Source: Isoetes taiwanensis (taxonomy: Eukaryota > Streptophyta > Lycopodiopsida > Isoetales > Isoetaceae). Taken from it: a stretch of 64,000 nucleotides of DNA. The number at the start of each line of letters is the position of its first letter. Position 1 is the stretch's first letter. The position numbers and the translations under genes were made by a program. The DNA lies in the NCBI GenBank assembly GCA_021234155.1, contig JAJEKV010000139.1, positions 454,809-518,808 of the forward strand, read 5' to 3'. Under the pieces are notes generated by a model. That model searched no databases and was not told where the DNA came from. It saw only the letters and a list, made by a program, of their open reading frames with translations. Of the stretch, positions 21,300-32,404 are shown piece by piece.

Positions 21300-21412
21300 A
21301 GATAATGCACGGGAGGAGGAAATTCTGCCACAGAAAATGTTGAGGCGGCGCCGCTCCCCTGTGGCAGTGCAGCCTCAACATTTTTTGGTGGTGGAATTTT
21401 GACCACCGTGCA
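21300..21412. repeat. Foldback MITE-like element
   Basis: The left arm AATGCACGGGAGGAGGAAAT ... AAAATGTTGAGGC pairs with the right arm GCCTCAACATTTTTTGGTGG ... CCGTGCATT. The arms are about 45 bp and the loop is a GC-rich segment. No target duplication was identified with confidence. Confidence 0.55.
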
Positions 21413-21667
21413 TTAACAAATGTAATGAACTTGAGGCTCAAATTTCCACCAAGATTATCTTGTTTTTACTCGATCTTGCTTGTTGTATGTGATCAGAAAA
21501 AGCAATTGGAGCTTTCTTTCTGAGCGAGGGCGTGTGGGGGGGGAGGTTGCCTGCTACTATCGTGCAACCTTGGGGCATTCAGTCTTGCTGCACAAAACAG
21601 ACAGGTACAATCGCTACTTGTGGGTGTGCGTGCAGCATGACAGTGGCAGCATCCTCTTCGTAGCAGC

Positions 21668-22234
21668 ATGCTACTTTTCACATGCCGGGGCAACTTTTAT
21701 AACACTCATTCGGGTGTGGATAGATTGGAGCCCTATGTCGATCTATATGATGACATACAACAGCACAAACAGTTGGGCAAGGTCATACTGCTTGGAGACT
21801 TTAATGCATGCACAGGAGCCGAGCAGGTCCCGAAATTTGAGCCCCTGGCAGAGGACGTCTTGCAGTTGAACCCCGCAGAGGTGGCTTGGTCGAGGATATC
21901 AGATGACAACCATATTTCACGTTATGGCGGGCAGTTGATATTGCTGGGTAGTATCTTTGACCGGGTTATTTGTAATGGGTTGGCACAATGGCCGTCTTCC
22001 AGCCGCTGCACTTGTAGACAGGAGAATCCAGGGGGCGGCTCCAGTGTGATGGATTACGTGCTAGTCGAGGAACAGGATCTGCATCTGGTTACCCATTTCT
22101 CCATCGGAACAGACACTCGGGACGAGGAAGTGGACTCAGACCACCAGCGCCTTGTTCATGCATATACATTGGCAGGCTCCCCGTGCATCCATTGCCTCAA
22201 CATCACAGGTGCCCCGGCTGCACCTGGACTATGA
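21668..22234 (+). pseudogene. LINE endonuclease domain remnant
   Basis: An apurinic-type endonuclease C-terminal half is visible: GKVILLGDFNACTG (metal-binding GDFN), VMDYVLVEEQDL and SDHQRLVHAY, the conserved SDH motif. The N-terminal half (QE and N motifs) is in a different frame upstream or lost. The next 500 bp, to about 22755, contain only frame-shifted spacer sequence. Confidence 0.7.
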
Positions 22235-22754
22235 TCGTGCAGGGACCTATGCCCAGATGCTTGAGCATGATCTGGCAGGGTACTACAACTCCCCACACTT
22301 CAGCAGCAATCTGTTCAGCTGACTCACCTGCTTCTGACAGCTGCTGAAAGATTCTTTGGGAGAGGACACTCACGGAGAACCTCGGGCGCTACCACCTTCC
22401 CCCGCAACAGATGGTTCAATGATGAGTGTCGGGAGATCAAACACGAACTCCGACAAGTCACTGATCCCACCTCCCGCCCACAGGCCATCAGTCAATACCG
22501 CTCCTTCCTCTAGAGCAAGAAAGCCTGATACCTCGTCGAGCACCAGCAACAAATGTTCGGTCTCCTGGATCGGCATCCCAAGATATTCTGGAGAAAGGTA
22601 TTGAGCAAGGCTGTACAGCCCATAGTGAACATCACCTTGGAGCAATGGGTACAGTACTTGCAACATCTTTACGATCCGCTCAGGGGCCGAGCACAAGTAC
22701 CTCCACAGATGGGCCTGGCTCTGGTCATCACAGAGGGGGATATCATCATGGGCC

Positions 22755-23860
22755 TGCAACGTCTAGTTACGCAACATATTTAGATCGCATGCAGGAGGAA
22801 CTTCTGAAATGGGTTGGGCCTCCACTAGTGCCTATCCTCACTGCACTATTCAATAAAGCATTGCAAGAAGGCTTCCCTCCACAGTGGACCACTAGTAGAG
22901 TTGTGCCCATATACAAGGCCACCCTCAATGCCCATTCCACTATCGCACTATTATGGTCAGCTCTCTCTTTGCAAAACTGTTGGCTGGCATCCTTGAGCAG
23001 CGGCTGACAATATGGGTAGAAGAGGCAGATGTGCGAGCTCTCACATAAGCAGGCTTTCGGCCCAGGCATTCCACCATTGATCATGTCTTTACTCTGCGCA
23101 CACTGATTGAGGATAGCAGGAATCGCCGATAAAACCTGTATTGTTGTTTCGTAGATTTTGCAAAAGCTTTTGACACAGTGCCCCAAGACAAGTTATGGGA
23201 CAGACTGCGCCAACTGGGGACCCCCCTTTGACTTGCAGAACACAATATACAGGCTATACGAGGCATGCTCAGTCGTTAACATCATCAGGACAGCCGGTAA
23301 TCAGTAGTATTGGAGTACGTCAGGGTTGCCCCCTCTCCCCCACACTCTTTGACCTATACATTGACCAGCTGGAAGATTGGCTCTCTAAGCACGGGGGTGC
23401 GAGTGCCCATCTCATGCATCGCACAATCCGGCAACTCATATATGCTAATGATGTCAACCTTTTGGTCTATACTCTAGAGGACATGCAACATCAGCTGGAT
23501 GCTCTTGACACTTTTTGCCGATTCACTGGCATGCGAGTTAACTTGGCCAAAACCAGGGTGCTGCTAGTTTCGTCATCCCGTCAGCCAAGGCTTCCCTCGT
23601 TTACTTATCAGGGACAAGATGTAGAGGTGGCACCGACCTACAAGTACTTGGAGATCGAGTTCTCTACTACCACCCACTGGGATGTTGCCATCAGGTTGCG
23701 GGTCACGGCGGGTTGGAAAGCACTATATGCCATGCAGAACAACAACCACAAGGCAGAGTTGTATGCCTGGGGTCAACAATCACACTTGTTTAGGGCTTGG
23801 TCAAGCCGGTTCTCCTGTATGGGGCAGAAGTGTGGGGTCCGATGATATCTCTCACCACCT
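22755..23860 (+). pseudogene. LINE reverse transcriptase domain remnant
   Basis: Blocks in several frames are typical of reverse transcriptase: LTALFNKALQEGFPPQW, FRPRHSTIDHVFTLRTLIED, VDFAKAFDTVPQDKLWDRL, IGVRQGCPLSPTLFDLYID and LIYANDVNLLVYT. The catalytic YADD is YAND here. KYLEIEFSTTTHWD and LYGAEVWGP follow in the thumb region. In-frame stops and frame changes separate these blocks. Confidence 0.75.
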
Positions 23861-24183
23861 GGAATGATCTCGAGCAGGTGCAGAAAGCCTTCTTGGCATG
23901 AGCCCTTGGGGTAAAGTCCACAGTTCCATACCAGATCCTACTCCATGAGACAGGTTTTCTACTCTTGCAATAGGCTGCATTAGAACACCATATTATTTAC
24001 TTCCAGAAGGTGGTCGCTATGGGTGATACACGTTTGCCCAGCCTTGCTTTGGTCATAGCAATGGGTCCCCAACGTCTCAAAGCCTACTGAAAGGACAAGC
24101 TTGCTCAGTGGTTCTCACGTTGGGATCTACAGGCAAACAAATGCGTACAGGTACGGACAAAGAAGGATCACAATGCACTAAAG

Positions 24184-24627
24184 TTGTCCCTAGATGCTAC
24201 TTTCTTTTGCAAGCTCTGGGATGCAGATGCTCTGATGCACGTTAAGCTGGCAAACTATCAGCAGCAAGTCAATCCTAGCGGCCCATACCAATATTTGTAC
24301 ACCCATTTGCCCATGAAGAAGCACAGACTTATAGCTTCCATTCGCACGGGTGCACATCATCTCTGCATTGAGACAGGACGTTGGACTCGGGAAGCACGGG
24401 AGGAGAGGCTTTGTCAGTGTTGCCACCAGGGCGCCATTGAAGATGAATGTCATGCCCTCCAGATCTGCCCAGCGTTTGCCCATATCCAAGCGCAGTATGT
24501 TCGGTTACTAGTGCCTGGCCAGCCATTGCATGAGTTATTGAATACAGCGTCCGTGGGCTTGTTGGGGTCATATCTCCAGGAGATTATGGATGCACGAACT
24601 CAGTTGTGTCCTCCGGGACAGTATTGA
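24184..24627 (+). pseudogene. LINE ORF2 C-terminal knuckle region
   Basis: A 147-codon frame carries RLIASIRTGAHHLCIETGRW and CQCCHQGAIEDECHALQICP, a Cys/His knuckle of the pattern seen at the C-terminus of many LINE proteins. It ends PPGQY at 24627, followed by a 3' UTR. Confidence 0.65.
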
Positions 24628-24788
24628 ATTGTCCTATATAATTGTACAATGTACCAGCATACTTATTACTGCTAAGGTTTTTCCCTCGAAAACACTTCGG
24701 GGCGGGGGTTTTTTAATCCTGACAGTAATACGCTTGCTGCTCTCTTTTTGTTTGGGTCCCATAGGCCAATTGGCCGTGGACAATAAAA

Positions 24789-24836
24789 AATTTATTCTAT
24801 TCTATTCTATTCTATTCCATTCTATTCTATTCTGAG
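24789..24836 (+). repeat. TTCTA tandem tail of the LINE
   Basis: About eight TTCTA units (one TTCCA variant) directly follow AATAAAAAAT. This is the 3' terminal microsatellite generated during LINE target-primed reverse transcription. Confidence 0.8.
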
Positions 24837-24839
24837 AAA

Positions 24840-25617
24840 ATGGATCTAAAAATTAAACTATAGACAACGAAATAAGTAACACTATAACACTATCCTTTTC
24901 TTTTTATATGAATCACTGTTAATAAATGCTGCTTTTGTTTCTTGCTCTTCTGTTTGATCATTCCATCCTAGATGTACCTTTGGCAATAAATCCTAGATGC
25001 AACTGTGGCAAATAAATGTGTTGAAATCATACCATATGATCAGTGTAGAAATTGACCAAAGTATAAAAAAGGTCTATGCAATAGACAAACGAGCAAACAG
25101 CGAGAGGGGAAGCAACAAGCAACAAAGACAACAATTTTAGAACGCGTTGCAAAAATTTGCATGCAGCTTCCAGAGCCATAACATTATGGCCTTGTCGCAG
25201 CTCCAGGCATAATAAGATTTTCATAAGATTTGCATGCCACAACCGCAGCTTGGAGTAGACTTATTAATCAAGATTTGGGCACTGAAGCAGTGTAACAAAA
25301 ACAGGGGAACAGGGGATGTACTGCAACAGAAACAAACAGGGGAAGCGGCACAGGGGAAGTACTGCAACAGAAGCAAATAGAGGAAGCAGCGCTGCGGCGC
25401 AACTAGGAGCACAAATTATAGGTTGTAATTCATGCAAAATAATGCCATAATTTGAGCCTCATGTTCAGTACGAATGTGTGCAAAAGTAGAACAAGAGCAA
25501 AATGTAGATACGATAGCCCATAATGGCATTGAAGCATAATGATCATTGCACCCCTCAAACATCCCTATATATAGTGCCTTGCATTAAATCCAATTGTGCA
25601 TTGTTGCAACTTAGTGT
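24840..25617. other. No gene recognised
   Basis: Non-coding sequence between the LINE and the hAT-type element. A loose repeat with AGGGGAAGCGGCACAGGGG and ACTGCAACAGAA phrases lies at 25290-25385. No coding signal. Confidence 0.4.
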
Positions 25618-25625
25618 AGGTGCAT

Positions 25626-26295
25626 CAGGGTAGCCCTTAAGGATGAAAGTTCGCCAAAAGGCTATTTTTTAAAGGTATCGAGAAATTTTGACACTATGGT
25701 TTAGTAGGGCCCGTTATAGATGAAAAAAATAAAATTAGCCACCTTTTCTACAAACAAATCTCACTCCACTTGAAAATTCGCCACATCCACTAAGTGTCAT
25801 AACTATGGATTTTCCTTATCCTCTACGCTCCTTCTCGAAGATTTCTTAAGAAATTGCCTGATATTCTAGGCTTTCTTCATAACCTAATCTATTCTCCATA
25901 TCCATCCAGGTACATATGATAATTTTAAGAGTTATTTCTGTAGCTATTGTGTTTCAAATACTTCTAAGGATGCACTGGAGAGCATCTACAAGGATAAGCC
26001 ACGTTCTCATTTGCAAAGGTTAATTTGTGGTATTGCATCATGCAACTATAGTTATAATGTGTTTGTGTCCTTGATTAAATATGGATGCTGGTGAATAAAA
26101 TTTCACCACAGAAATTGCACTTGAAAAATAAAGACACTTAAATCTTGGCAAAACATTGGCCATGATTCACCTAGGTTTCTATAAAAAACATTCATGTCTA
26201 GAAAACATTCGCCAACATAACTAATCTTGCAGCTCTATTATTCGTCCGACCTTCTATATTATGCTTAGACAAATTTGGCCTTAAGGGCAACCCTG
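25626..26295. mobile_element. hAT-type non-autonomous transposon with 8-bp TSD
   Basis: The left end CAGGGTAGCCCTTAAGG and the right end CCTTAAGGGCAACCCTG are inverted repeats matching in 16 of 17 positions. The element is flanked by perfect 8-bp duplications AGGTGCAT (25618-25625 and 26296-26303). CAGGGT-type termini and 8-bp duplications are diagnostic of the hAT superfamily. The 670-bp interior has no transposase frame, so it would have been mobilised in trans. The intact termini and duplication suggest a fairly recent insertion. Confidence 0.85.
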
Positions 26296-26538
26296 AGGTG
26301 CATACTTACCAACTTGGCATGTTGCATTAATGCATGGTTGCCATTTGGCATATTATATGGCTACCACTTGGATATGTGTATGAAACATGCATGATAGCTA
26401 TCTAGTATGCATTTGTATGAAAATTCAAGTGCTTCCGTTCTTACACTCATTCCATTCTTATACTTGTTCGATGCTAACCCTTGTTCAAAAGAATATACTG
26501 AAGGATATACCATATCCTCTAACACTGGCCGTAGAGCC

Positions 26539-26789
26539 AAGGGGGGTTCACAGTTTTGGGCGTATAACCCATCTGCATGCACGGGAAGGGGGTTTTTTGG
26601 ACCCATTTTCGTACATATACGGTCGGCAGGGGGGTCCTTTTTCTGGTATTTTTTGCACTATCCTAGGTAATTTTTATTCGAAAGGGGTCAAAATTTGCTT
26701 TTAAAGATCTCAGATATCTGTGGGGGGGTTTTGCCACCCCATGCATGCAGATGGCATATCCCCCTTATACATGAGTGAATCCCCCTTGC
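26539..26789. mobile_element. 251-bp Mutator-type MITE with 9-bp TSD
   Basis: The flanks are perfect 9-bp duplications CGTAGAGCC (26530-26538 and 26790-26798), a size typical of Mutator-like elements. The ends are inverted (AAGGGGGGTTCAC / GTGAATCCCCCTTG), and the repeat extends inwards through CCATCTGCATGCA. The G-rich ends give many GGGGG and CCCCC runs. No coding capacity. Confidence 0.8.
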
Positions 26790-26799
26790 GTAGAGCCAA

Positions 26800-27186
26800 A
26801 AAGAAGATGGGGTGAAACCCCATTTTCTACGTCAGCCTATGATTTCAAGGCCATATCCAAGTTAATAATACAGTCAATCAACAAATTGATAATAGCAAAC
26901 ATCTTCCAAGCCGAGGGGGTTGAACCCTCCTACCACAGGTAGTAATAAAGGATGCACAAGGAAAATCTGCACAAAATAGATAAGAAGCAAGAATATTATA
27001 GAGGAGCTAATTCTTTAAAGCAGCTGCAAACTTTGCTAAAGAAAACCTAGTGGCAAGAGGAGCTGCTCTGCACTCTATGGCCTTGCACCCAAAGAAGCTT
27101 TGATAAAGCGGCAGCTATGACCAGAAAGGCTGCTCCACTGCCTCCACGCACCATCGCCTCCACTCCAGAGCCAAGACATGCATATC
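26800..27186. other. No gene recognised
   Basis: Short spacer between the MITE and the first R1 copy. Nothing coding or repetitive was recognised. Confidence 0.4.
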
Positions 27187-27870
27187 ACATAAACATTGCT
27201 CTATTACTGCTCATTTAGATGAGACCATCCTTTTTCTTCTTCATCGTCCATTGCGTTCTGGAGCATGACTATTCACCATGTTACAACATACTCTGAAACC
27301 CTAGTATGGGAAACAATGCTTTAGGATCACATAAGGTCACCCCTGCCATGTTAGGCCTAGACGATAGTACCCAAGGCGTCATCGCCATCGTCAAAAACCA
27401 CCATGAATCCAAGCCATCGGGGCCAACACCAGAGTCTTGAGCGCAACATTGCGATCCGTTGCACTGGGAACTATACAGGCGAAACTAACCCCTGGTATCC
27501 CTCGGATCAGACGCCAGAGCATAGAGAATCGTGGATTGACTGTGCTCCAGATGTTGATGACCATTCATGTATTATACTCGTGTGTACAAAGATGATTGTC
27601 ACACGGATGTAAAAGGTCGAAGCCAGCAACTTTTAGATATGAATCAACCCTGGTACGGACGCTGTAGCACAATAACTGTGCTCCATAAGCTACCCATGAA
27701 ATTGATCTCGATGGTCCACGTGGACGGTTGCAATATGGAGGTTGTCATGTTGCATCACGAGGTATCTCGACCGTCGGATGCCATGCCAAATCTAGGCCAT
27801 CCATCTCTTTTTGCTCTAGGATCCCCAAATGGTAGAAGTATGGAGCAAAACATTATTTCGTGTTGGTTAT
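27187..27870. repeat. Unclassified interspersed repeat R1, copy 1 (partial)
   Basis: Shares long, roughly 85-90% similar blocks with 28773-29650 and 36190-36483, for example ACCACCATGAATCCAAGCCA, CACACGGATGTAAAAGG and AGCTACCCATGAAATTGATC. It contains only short ORFs (27403-27612 and 27567-27872), conserved weakly between copies. No LTR, TIR or poly(A) was identified. Confidence 0.7.
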
Positions 27871-28033
27871 AAAGTGCTTGAATAAGATTATTCGCTCTTT
27901 TATATTGTTTATTTGAAGATCAATTTTATTACATTTATGCCAGCAGACCCTTTAGTCCATGGATGCATCTTACTAAACTCCTAAGACCTTTAATTAGATA
28001 ATACTATTAGATGGATAGATAAATTTTTTTAGG
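27871..28033. other. AT-rich spacer
   Basis: About 160 bp of AT-rich sequence between R1 copy 1 and the long-TIR MITE. No feature seen. Confidence 0.4.
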
Positions 28034-28485
28034 CAAATTATAAAAATACCGCTATATTTATGCAAAATTATGAAAATCCCCTTGTTTTTGGGACCGTTCT
28101 AATAGAAATGACTGTAACTCTTTTGTGATGATCCGAATAAGAATACATCAATAAGAATACATCCTTAACATACATTGTAGATGACAATAATATCTTCCTA
28201 ACAAAGCTAGAATCACATGAATCAGAGTTGGGAATCACAAGTTATGTTACTTTTAATACACAAAAATTTGTAAGGATTTAAGAGACCATAACTTAAGATT
28301 TCAAACTCCGATTCAATTGATTTCTAGTCTAATAGGAAGATATCGTTGTACCTACAATGGATCTGAAGGATATATTCTCATTCTGATCATCATAAAAAAG
28401 TTACGGTCATTTCCATCAAACCTATCCCAAAAACAGGGGCATTTTCACAATTTTGCATAAATATAGGGGTATCTTTATAATTTTT
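28034..28485. mobile_element. Long-TIR MITE, near-complete foldback
   Basis: Each arm is about 170 bp. The left arm runs CAAATTATAAAAATACCGCT ... GTTTTTGGGA ... GTAACTCTTTTGTGATGATC. The reverse complement of the right arm matches it block for block (AAAAATTATAAAGATACCCC ... GTTTTTGGGA ... GTAACTTTTTTATGATGATC). The whole 452 bp could fold into one hairpin. The terminal style (ACAAAATACC / ATAAAAATACC) resembles the element at 2188-3320. No target duplication is clear because R1 copy 2 begins exactly at its right end. Confidence 0.7.
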
Positions 28486-29757
28486 CCTTATTTTTAACAT
28501 CCACAGGGAGCTCACGAAGATTATGGGAGAAAACACACCTAGATGTGGCTCATCCTCACTACAGTACATGGCTGAAGTGGGTCCTTCACCACGAACATTA
28601 CAATGATCATGGTCACTTTCACAACGAAGCGTCGAACCCGTGACCCTGGGCATGGCAGTTTAGAGGCATGGTGACATAGGCGATTACTCCTAAGATCATT
28701 CGTTTAGTGAAAGATAAAGAAGTAGAGAAAAAGGAGAAGCATTTATAATGTCCAACTGTTCTATCAGACATATCACACGAACATTTCTCTATTACTACTC
28801 ATTTAGATGCGACCATCCTTTTTCTTCTTCATAATATAAGGGCACAAGTTAACTTTACCCTTAATTTGTGGATTCTGGAGCAAAAGTCTCCTGGCAGGTG
28901 GTACCTCCCCCCCTTTCCCCCAACGACTGTTGTTTACTCGGTCCTTCGTTATCCATATTTAGTTTTGGTACAATGTTCTGGTTTCCACGTCGTATACTTG
29001 CGGACGAGATTGCGACATGATGCTGGAGCACGACTATTCCACCATGTTACAACACACTGTAGAACTCTAGTATGGGAAACAATGCTTTAGGATCACATCG
29101 GATCATCCCTGCCATGTTAGGCCTAGATGATAGTACCCAACGCACCATCGTCATCGTCAAAAACCACCATGAATCCACGCCATCGGGCCCAACACCGGAG
29201 TCTTGAGTGCAACATTGCGATCTGTTGCACTGGGAACTATACAGGCGAAACTAACCTCTGGTATCCCTCGGATGAGGCACCAGAGCATAGAGAACCATGT
29301 CCAAATGGTGATGATCATTCACATATTATACTCATGTGTACAAAGATGGTTGTCACACGGATGTAAAAGGCCGAAGCCAGCAAACTCTTGGATATGAATC
29401 AACCCTGGTACGGATGCTAGAGCACAATAACGGTGCTCCATAAGCTACCCATGAAATTGATCTCGATGGTCCGCGTGCACGGTTGCAATATGGAGGCTGT
29501 CGTATCTCATCACGAGGCATCTCGACCATCGGATGCCACGCCAAATCTAGGTCGTCCATCTCCTCCTTTGCTTTAGGATCCTCAAATGGCGATCCTAGAA
29601 GCATGGAGCTCTCATCTGCGAGCTTTGCTCCAGTATTGCTACCCATGCGATATGGAATGTGGTTGCGCAATATTTGTCGTGATCCAATATTTATTTTCGC
29701 AATAGTTCCAACTAGATGATCGAGACTGCAATGCAGCAACGATCGATAATGAACCAA
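28486..29757. repeat. Unclassified interspersed repeat R1, copy 2 (longest)
   Basis: Starts at CCTTATTTTTAACATCC, the same boundary as copy 3 at 35915. It contains all segments seen in the other copies, plus about 190 bp (28836-29020) not present in them. On the minus strand a B-box-like GGGTTCGACGCT lies near 28640. The origin is unknown: a non-autonomous retroelement or a Helitron fragment are options. Confidence 0.7.
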
Positions 29758-29820
29758 CCGAAGGTTGGGATTATGGTCAAATCGCCGCCATTTAAAGGCA
29801 TACTTTCCACGTCTATGACT

Positions 29821-30016
29821 TGACTTAAGATTTCGAACTCCGATTCAAGTGATTCTAGCTCTCATAGGAAGACATCGTTGTACTACAATGGATCTGAAGG
29901 ATATATTCTCATTCTGATCATCATAAAAAAGATACGGTCATTTCCATCAAACTTATCCCAAGAACAGGGGCATTTTCACAATTTTGCATAAATATAGGGG
30001 TATTTTTATAATTTTT
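29821..30016. mobile_element. Right half of the 28.0-kb MITE, partial copy
   Basis: About 195 bp matching the right half of 28034-28485 at high identity (GGATCTGAAGGATATATTCT, CATTTTCACAATTTTGCATA). It sits just beyond R1 copy 2, so that R1 is bracketed by MITE sequence. Confidence 0.7.
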
Positions 30017-30019
30017 AGC

Positions 30020-31850
30020 ACGCTAGCCTAACCAAGCGTGCAACCCTCCTTGCAATTCTAGGCTATCCACGTAGCATCTCCACATCATCAAAATCTGATC
30101 TGATGTGTCTTAATATTCTCCGTTAGATCTTTATTTTTTTTAGATCTAGGGCCAGGGAAATTAGGAAAGAGCCAAAAATTATCACGGAGATGCGGCTGTG
30201 GTATCAATAGTAATTGTTCCTTACTTACCATTCATGCGGAGGGATTTTCTTCATCTCGATCTCTTCCAAACCTAGCAGATAAAATAGCCATCACGTCTGG
30301 CCTAGCAAAACTAGACTGATTCGGATAGCTTCCTTTTCAAATTTTCGTCACTTCGTTGAGCAAAATAAAGAGTCTCGCACTCCTAACCCCGGATGTTTGC
30401 CTAATCCCGGATGCTTTACATCCTGCTGTGGCTTTATTTCTGTTCGGATCTTATTGTATTCTTTTTTTCCTATAGAATTTCCATCTTCTATTGTGTTATT
30501 AGAAAATTTGGGTAGTACCAAGGCCACAGCTCCGACGCCTCCGGTTTTGACTTCTAATTCCATCAGATTGCTTCCAGATTCCTTTTTCGCCATATTTGTA
30601 CATGCTAAGCCCTGCAACTTGCAATCAATTTAGGACCTTAAGTCTACAAGGGGCAAAAATCCAGAAGAAGAGGCCTCCAGAGCTGGCTTTGGTAATATCC
30701 TTATGTGAAGAGGATATACACTACGTTTTGTTTTATAGGCAGTGCGTGTTATGCTGCTTTGTTCTCTTGTCCATTTATTTTTTCTCTGTTTCTGCATTTT
30801 TTGGTCTATCTACAGCATTTGAGCACGTTTATTATATCAAACAGATATCAGCAGCTTAAATCGCTCAACTTTTGAAGAATCAGGATCTTTCTGTTGCAGT
30901 CGTTTTTGCCATGGAGATCGGTCTTCCTCTTTCAATGGATTTCATTTCCATCGCTTCATTCTGGTATATTTTAGCAGTTTCCATTTTAGCACTTCAATCA
31001 TAACATTTGCAAGGGTATCCAGAATGCCCATTTTCTGTTGATAGTTTAGATTCTGTCTATTAGATTCAGATACAGCCTGCAAATAACTAAGAATGGTATA
31101 CAAATGCTTGATTTAGGGCTGACTGAGACTAGAATGTAGAGAAAAAGAGGACGAGATACCCCACCATATCTTTCATGTTCTTCTTTTGTGCTACTCTGCA
31201 ACTATCTGACAGTCCCAATAATATATTCCACTCCAATAAAGCTTGATCTTGGATTTTCATAATGGCGCACCTAGTTATCTGGTATTGCTAGTGTTACCTA
31301 ATGCCTAGAGTTAGCAAAAGTTATCAGAAGTTTGCAGAAGTTATCTAATGCCTAAAAAGTTATTTGGTATAGATTCCTCAATCAAGGGACGTAAAGATAG
31401 ATCCCTGCATTGTATAATAGCAGGCAGTAAATAGACAATGTTTTGTTCTATGTTCTGCATTTGGGTTGGCTATTTCCGGCATGTGCAGGTCTATTAGCAG
31501 CATTGCTTTTTTATATGAAAATACAATCCAATGGCGCGCAGTACTGATGTTGCAATCACGCTTCTTTCAGCTTTTGAAAGAGCTGGAGTCTTCGAAGTTC
31601 ATTTATCCTTGTAGTTGGATCTTAGTTATATTAAATATTGTTTCAGACTTTTGTCACGATTTAGGTTTTATATAGGGCCCGTGGAGCGAAGACGCCGCAA
31701 GGTGAGTGTTTGATTTATGCTAAAAGAAGACCAAGAATTGCAGAATTATCTGAGGTATATGAGCTTATATTTTCATCTAGTAATGATGGATTCTTTGGCC
31801 TTTGTAAGAAGGCGCATCCCATCACATTGCCTCGGAGGCCAACCTTTGTT
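30020..31850. other. No gene recognised
   Basis: AT-rich, with short ORFs on both strands. Two small copies of CCCGGATG (30388, 30408) and phrases such as TTGAAAGAGCTGGAGTC near 31575 suggest possible exonic scraps, but no splice-supported frame could be built. It may be intronic. Confidence 0.35.
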
Positions 31851-31851
31851 A

Positions 31852-32064
31852 TCATCCCCTAGACGTATATATGGTCAATTTTGATGCTCCTTCAACATAA
31901 TTGCCATCCTTCTCTAGCATTTCTGCTTCAAGCTCCAAATTACCCATTTGTTTGGCAATGTTTGAGACAGTCCTATAATTGTCTGCTATAACCTTTGCTT
32001 GCATAAGCTCATGATGATGATCCCTTGATAAAAATATCCTTTTCAGAGGTATTTTTGGTAACAA
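31852..32064 (-). pseudogene. Helical repeat-like coding fragment
   Basis: The minus frame carries ELMQAKVIADNYRTVSNIAK and QMGNLELEAEMLEKDGNYVE, an amphipathic helical pattern like TPR-type repeats (alternating A/L, G-N-x-x-EA and DGNYVEGA). The frame lacks an obvious start, and the flanks show no partner exons. It could be one exon of an unrecognised gene or a relic. The match to TPR is by eye only. Confidence 0.3.
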
Positions 32065-32404
32065 ATTTCATCATGCAAGGCATATTCTTCATTCTATGGT
32101 GCTATAGTCTATATAATATAAGTCCCCACCACCACCACCATAATAAATATAAGTTCTGAAGCTTTATATAACTTGCGTCTAATTATTGGAATCAAGCCTG
32201 GCACCCAAAATTTTGAAAACATCAAGAGTGTCCATTTCATGTGCTATTTGTTGAATGTGCTAAGAATGTAGCATATCTATTATTTTCAAGATAAGAGATG
32301 CTGGAAAGAGACACTAGAATGGGCTAGAGTTGGAAAGTCGTCATGGTTAAGTGTCTAAAGCTTTTTTTTCTATTATCTGCTCCATGGGATTATCTGCTGA
32401 ATAT

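Larger units (their letters stand above)
21490..24836 (+). mobile_element. Decayed non-L1-style LINE with TTCTA tail
   Basis: Plus-strand remains of a non-LTR retrotransposon: endonuclease (about 21.66-22.23 kb), reverse transcriptase (about 22.75-23.86 kb), a C-terminal region with a Cys/His knuckle (to 24627), a 3' UTR and a terminal run of eight or so TTCTA units (24789-24836) instead of poly(A). Simple-repeat tails are usual for several LINE clades outside L1 (for example RTE, CR1 and Jockey-like groups); I cannot decide which. The frame is broken many times by stops and shifts, so it is an old copy. Confidence 0.78.
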
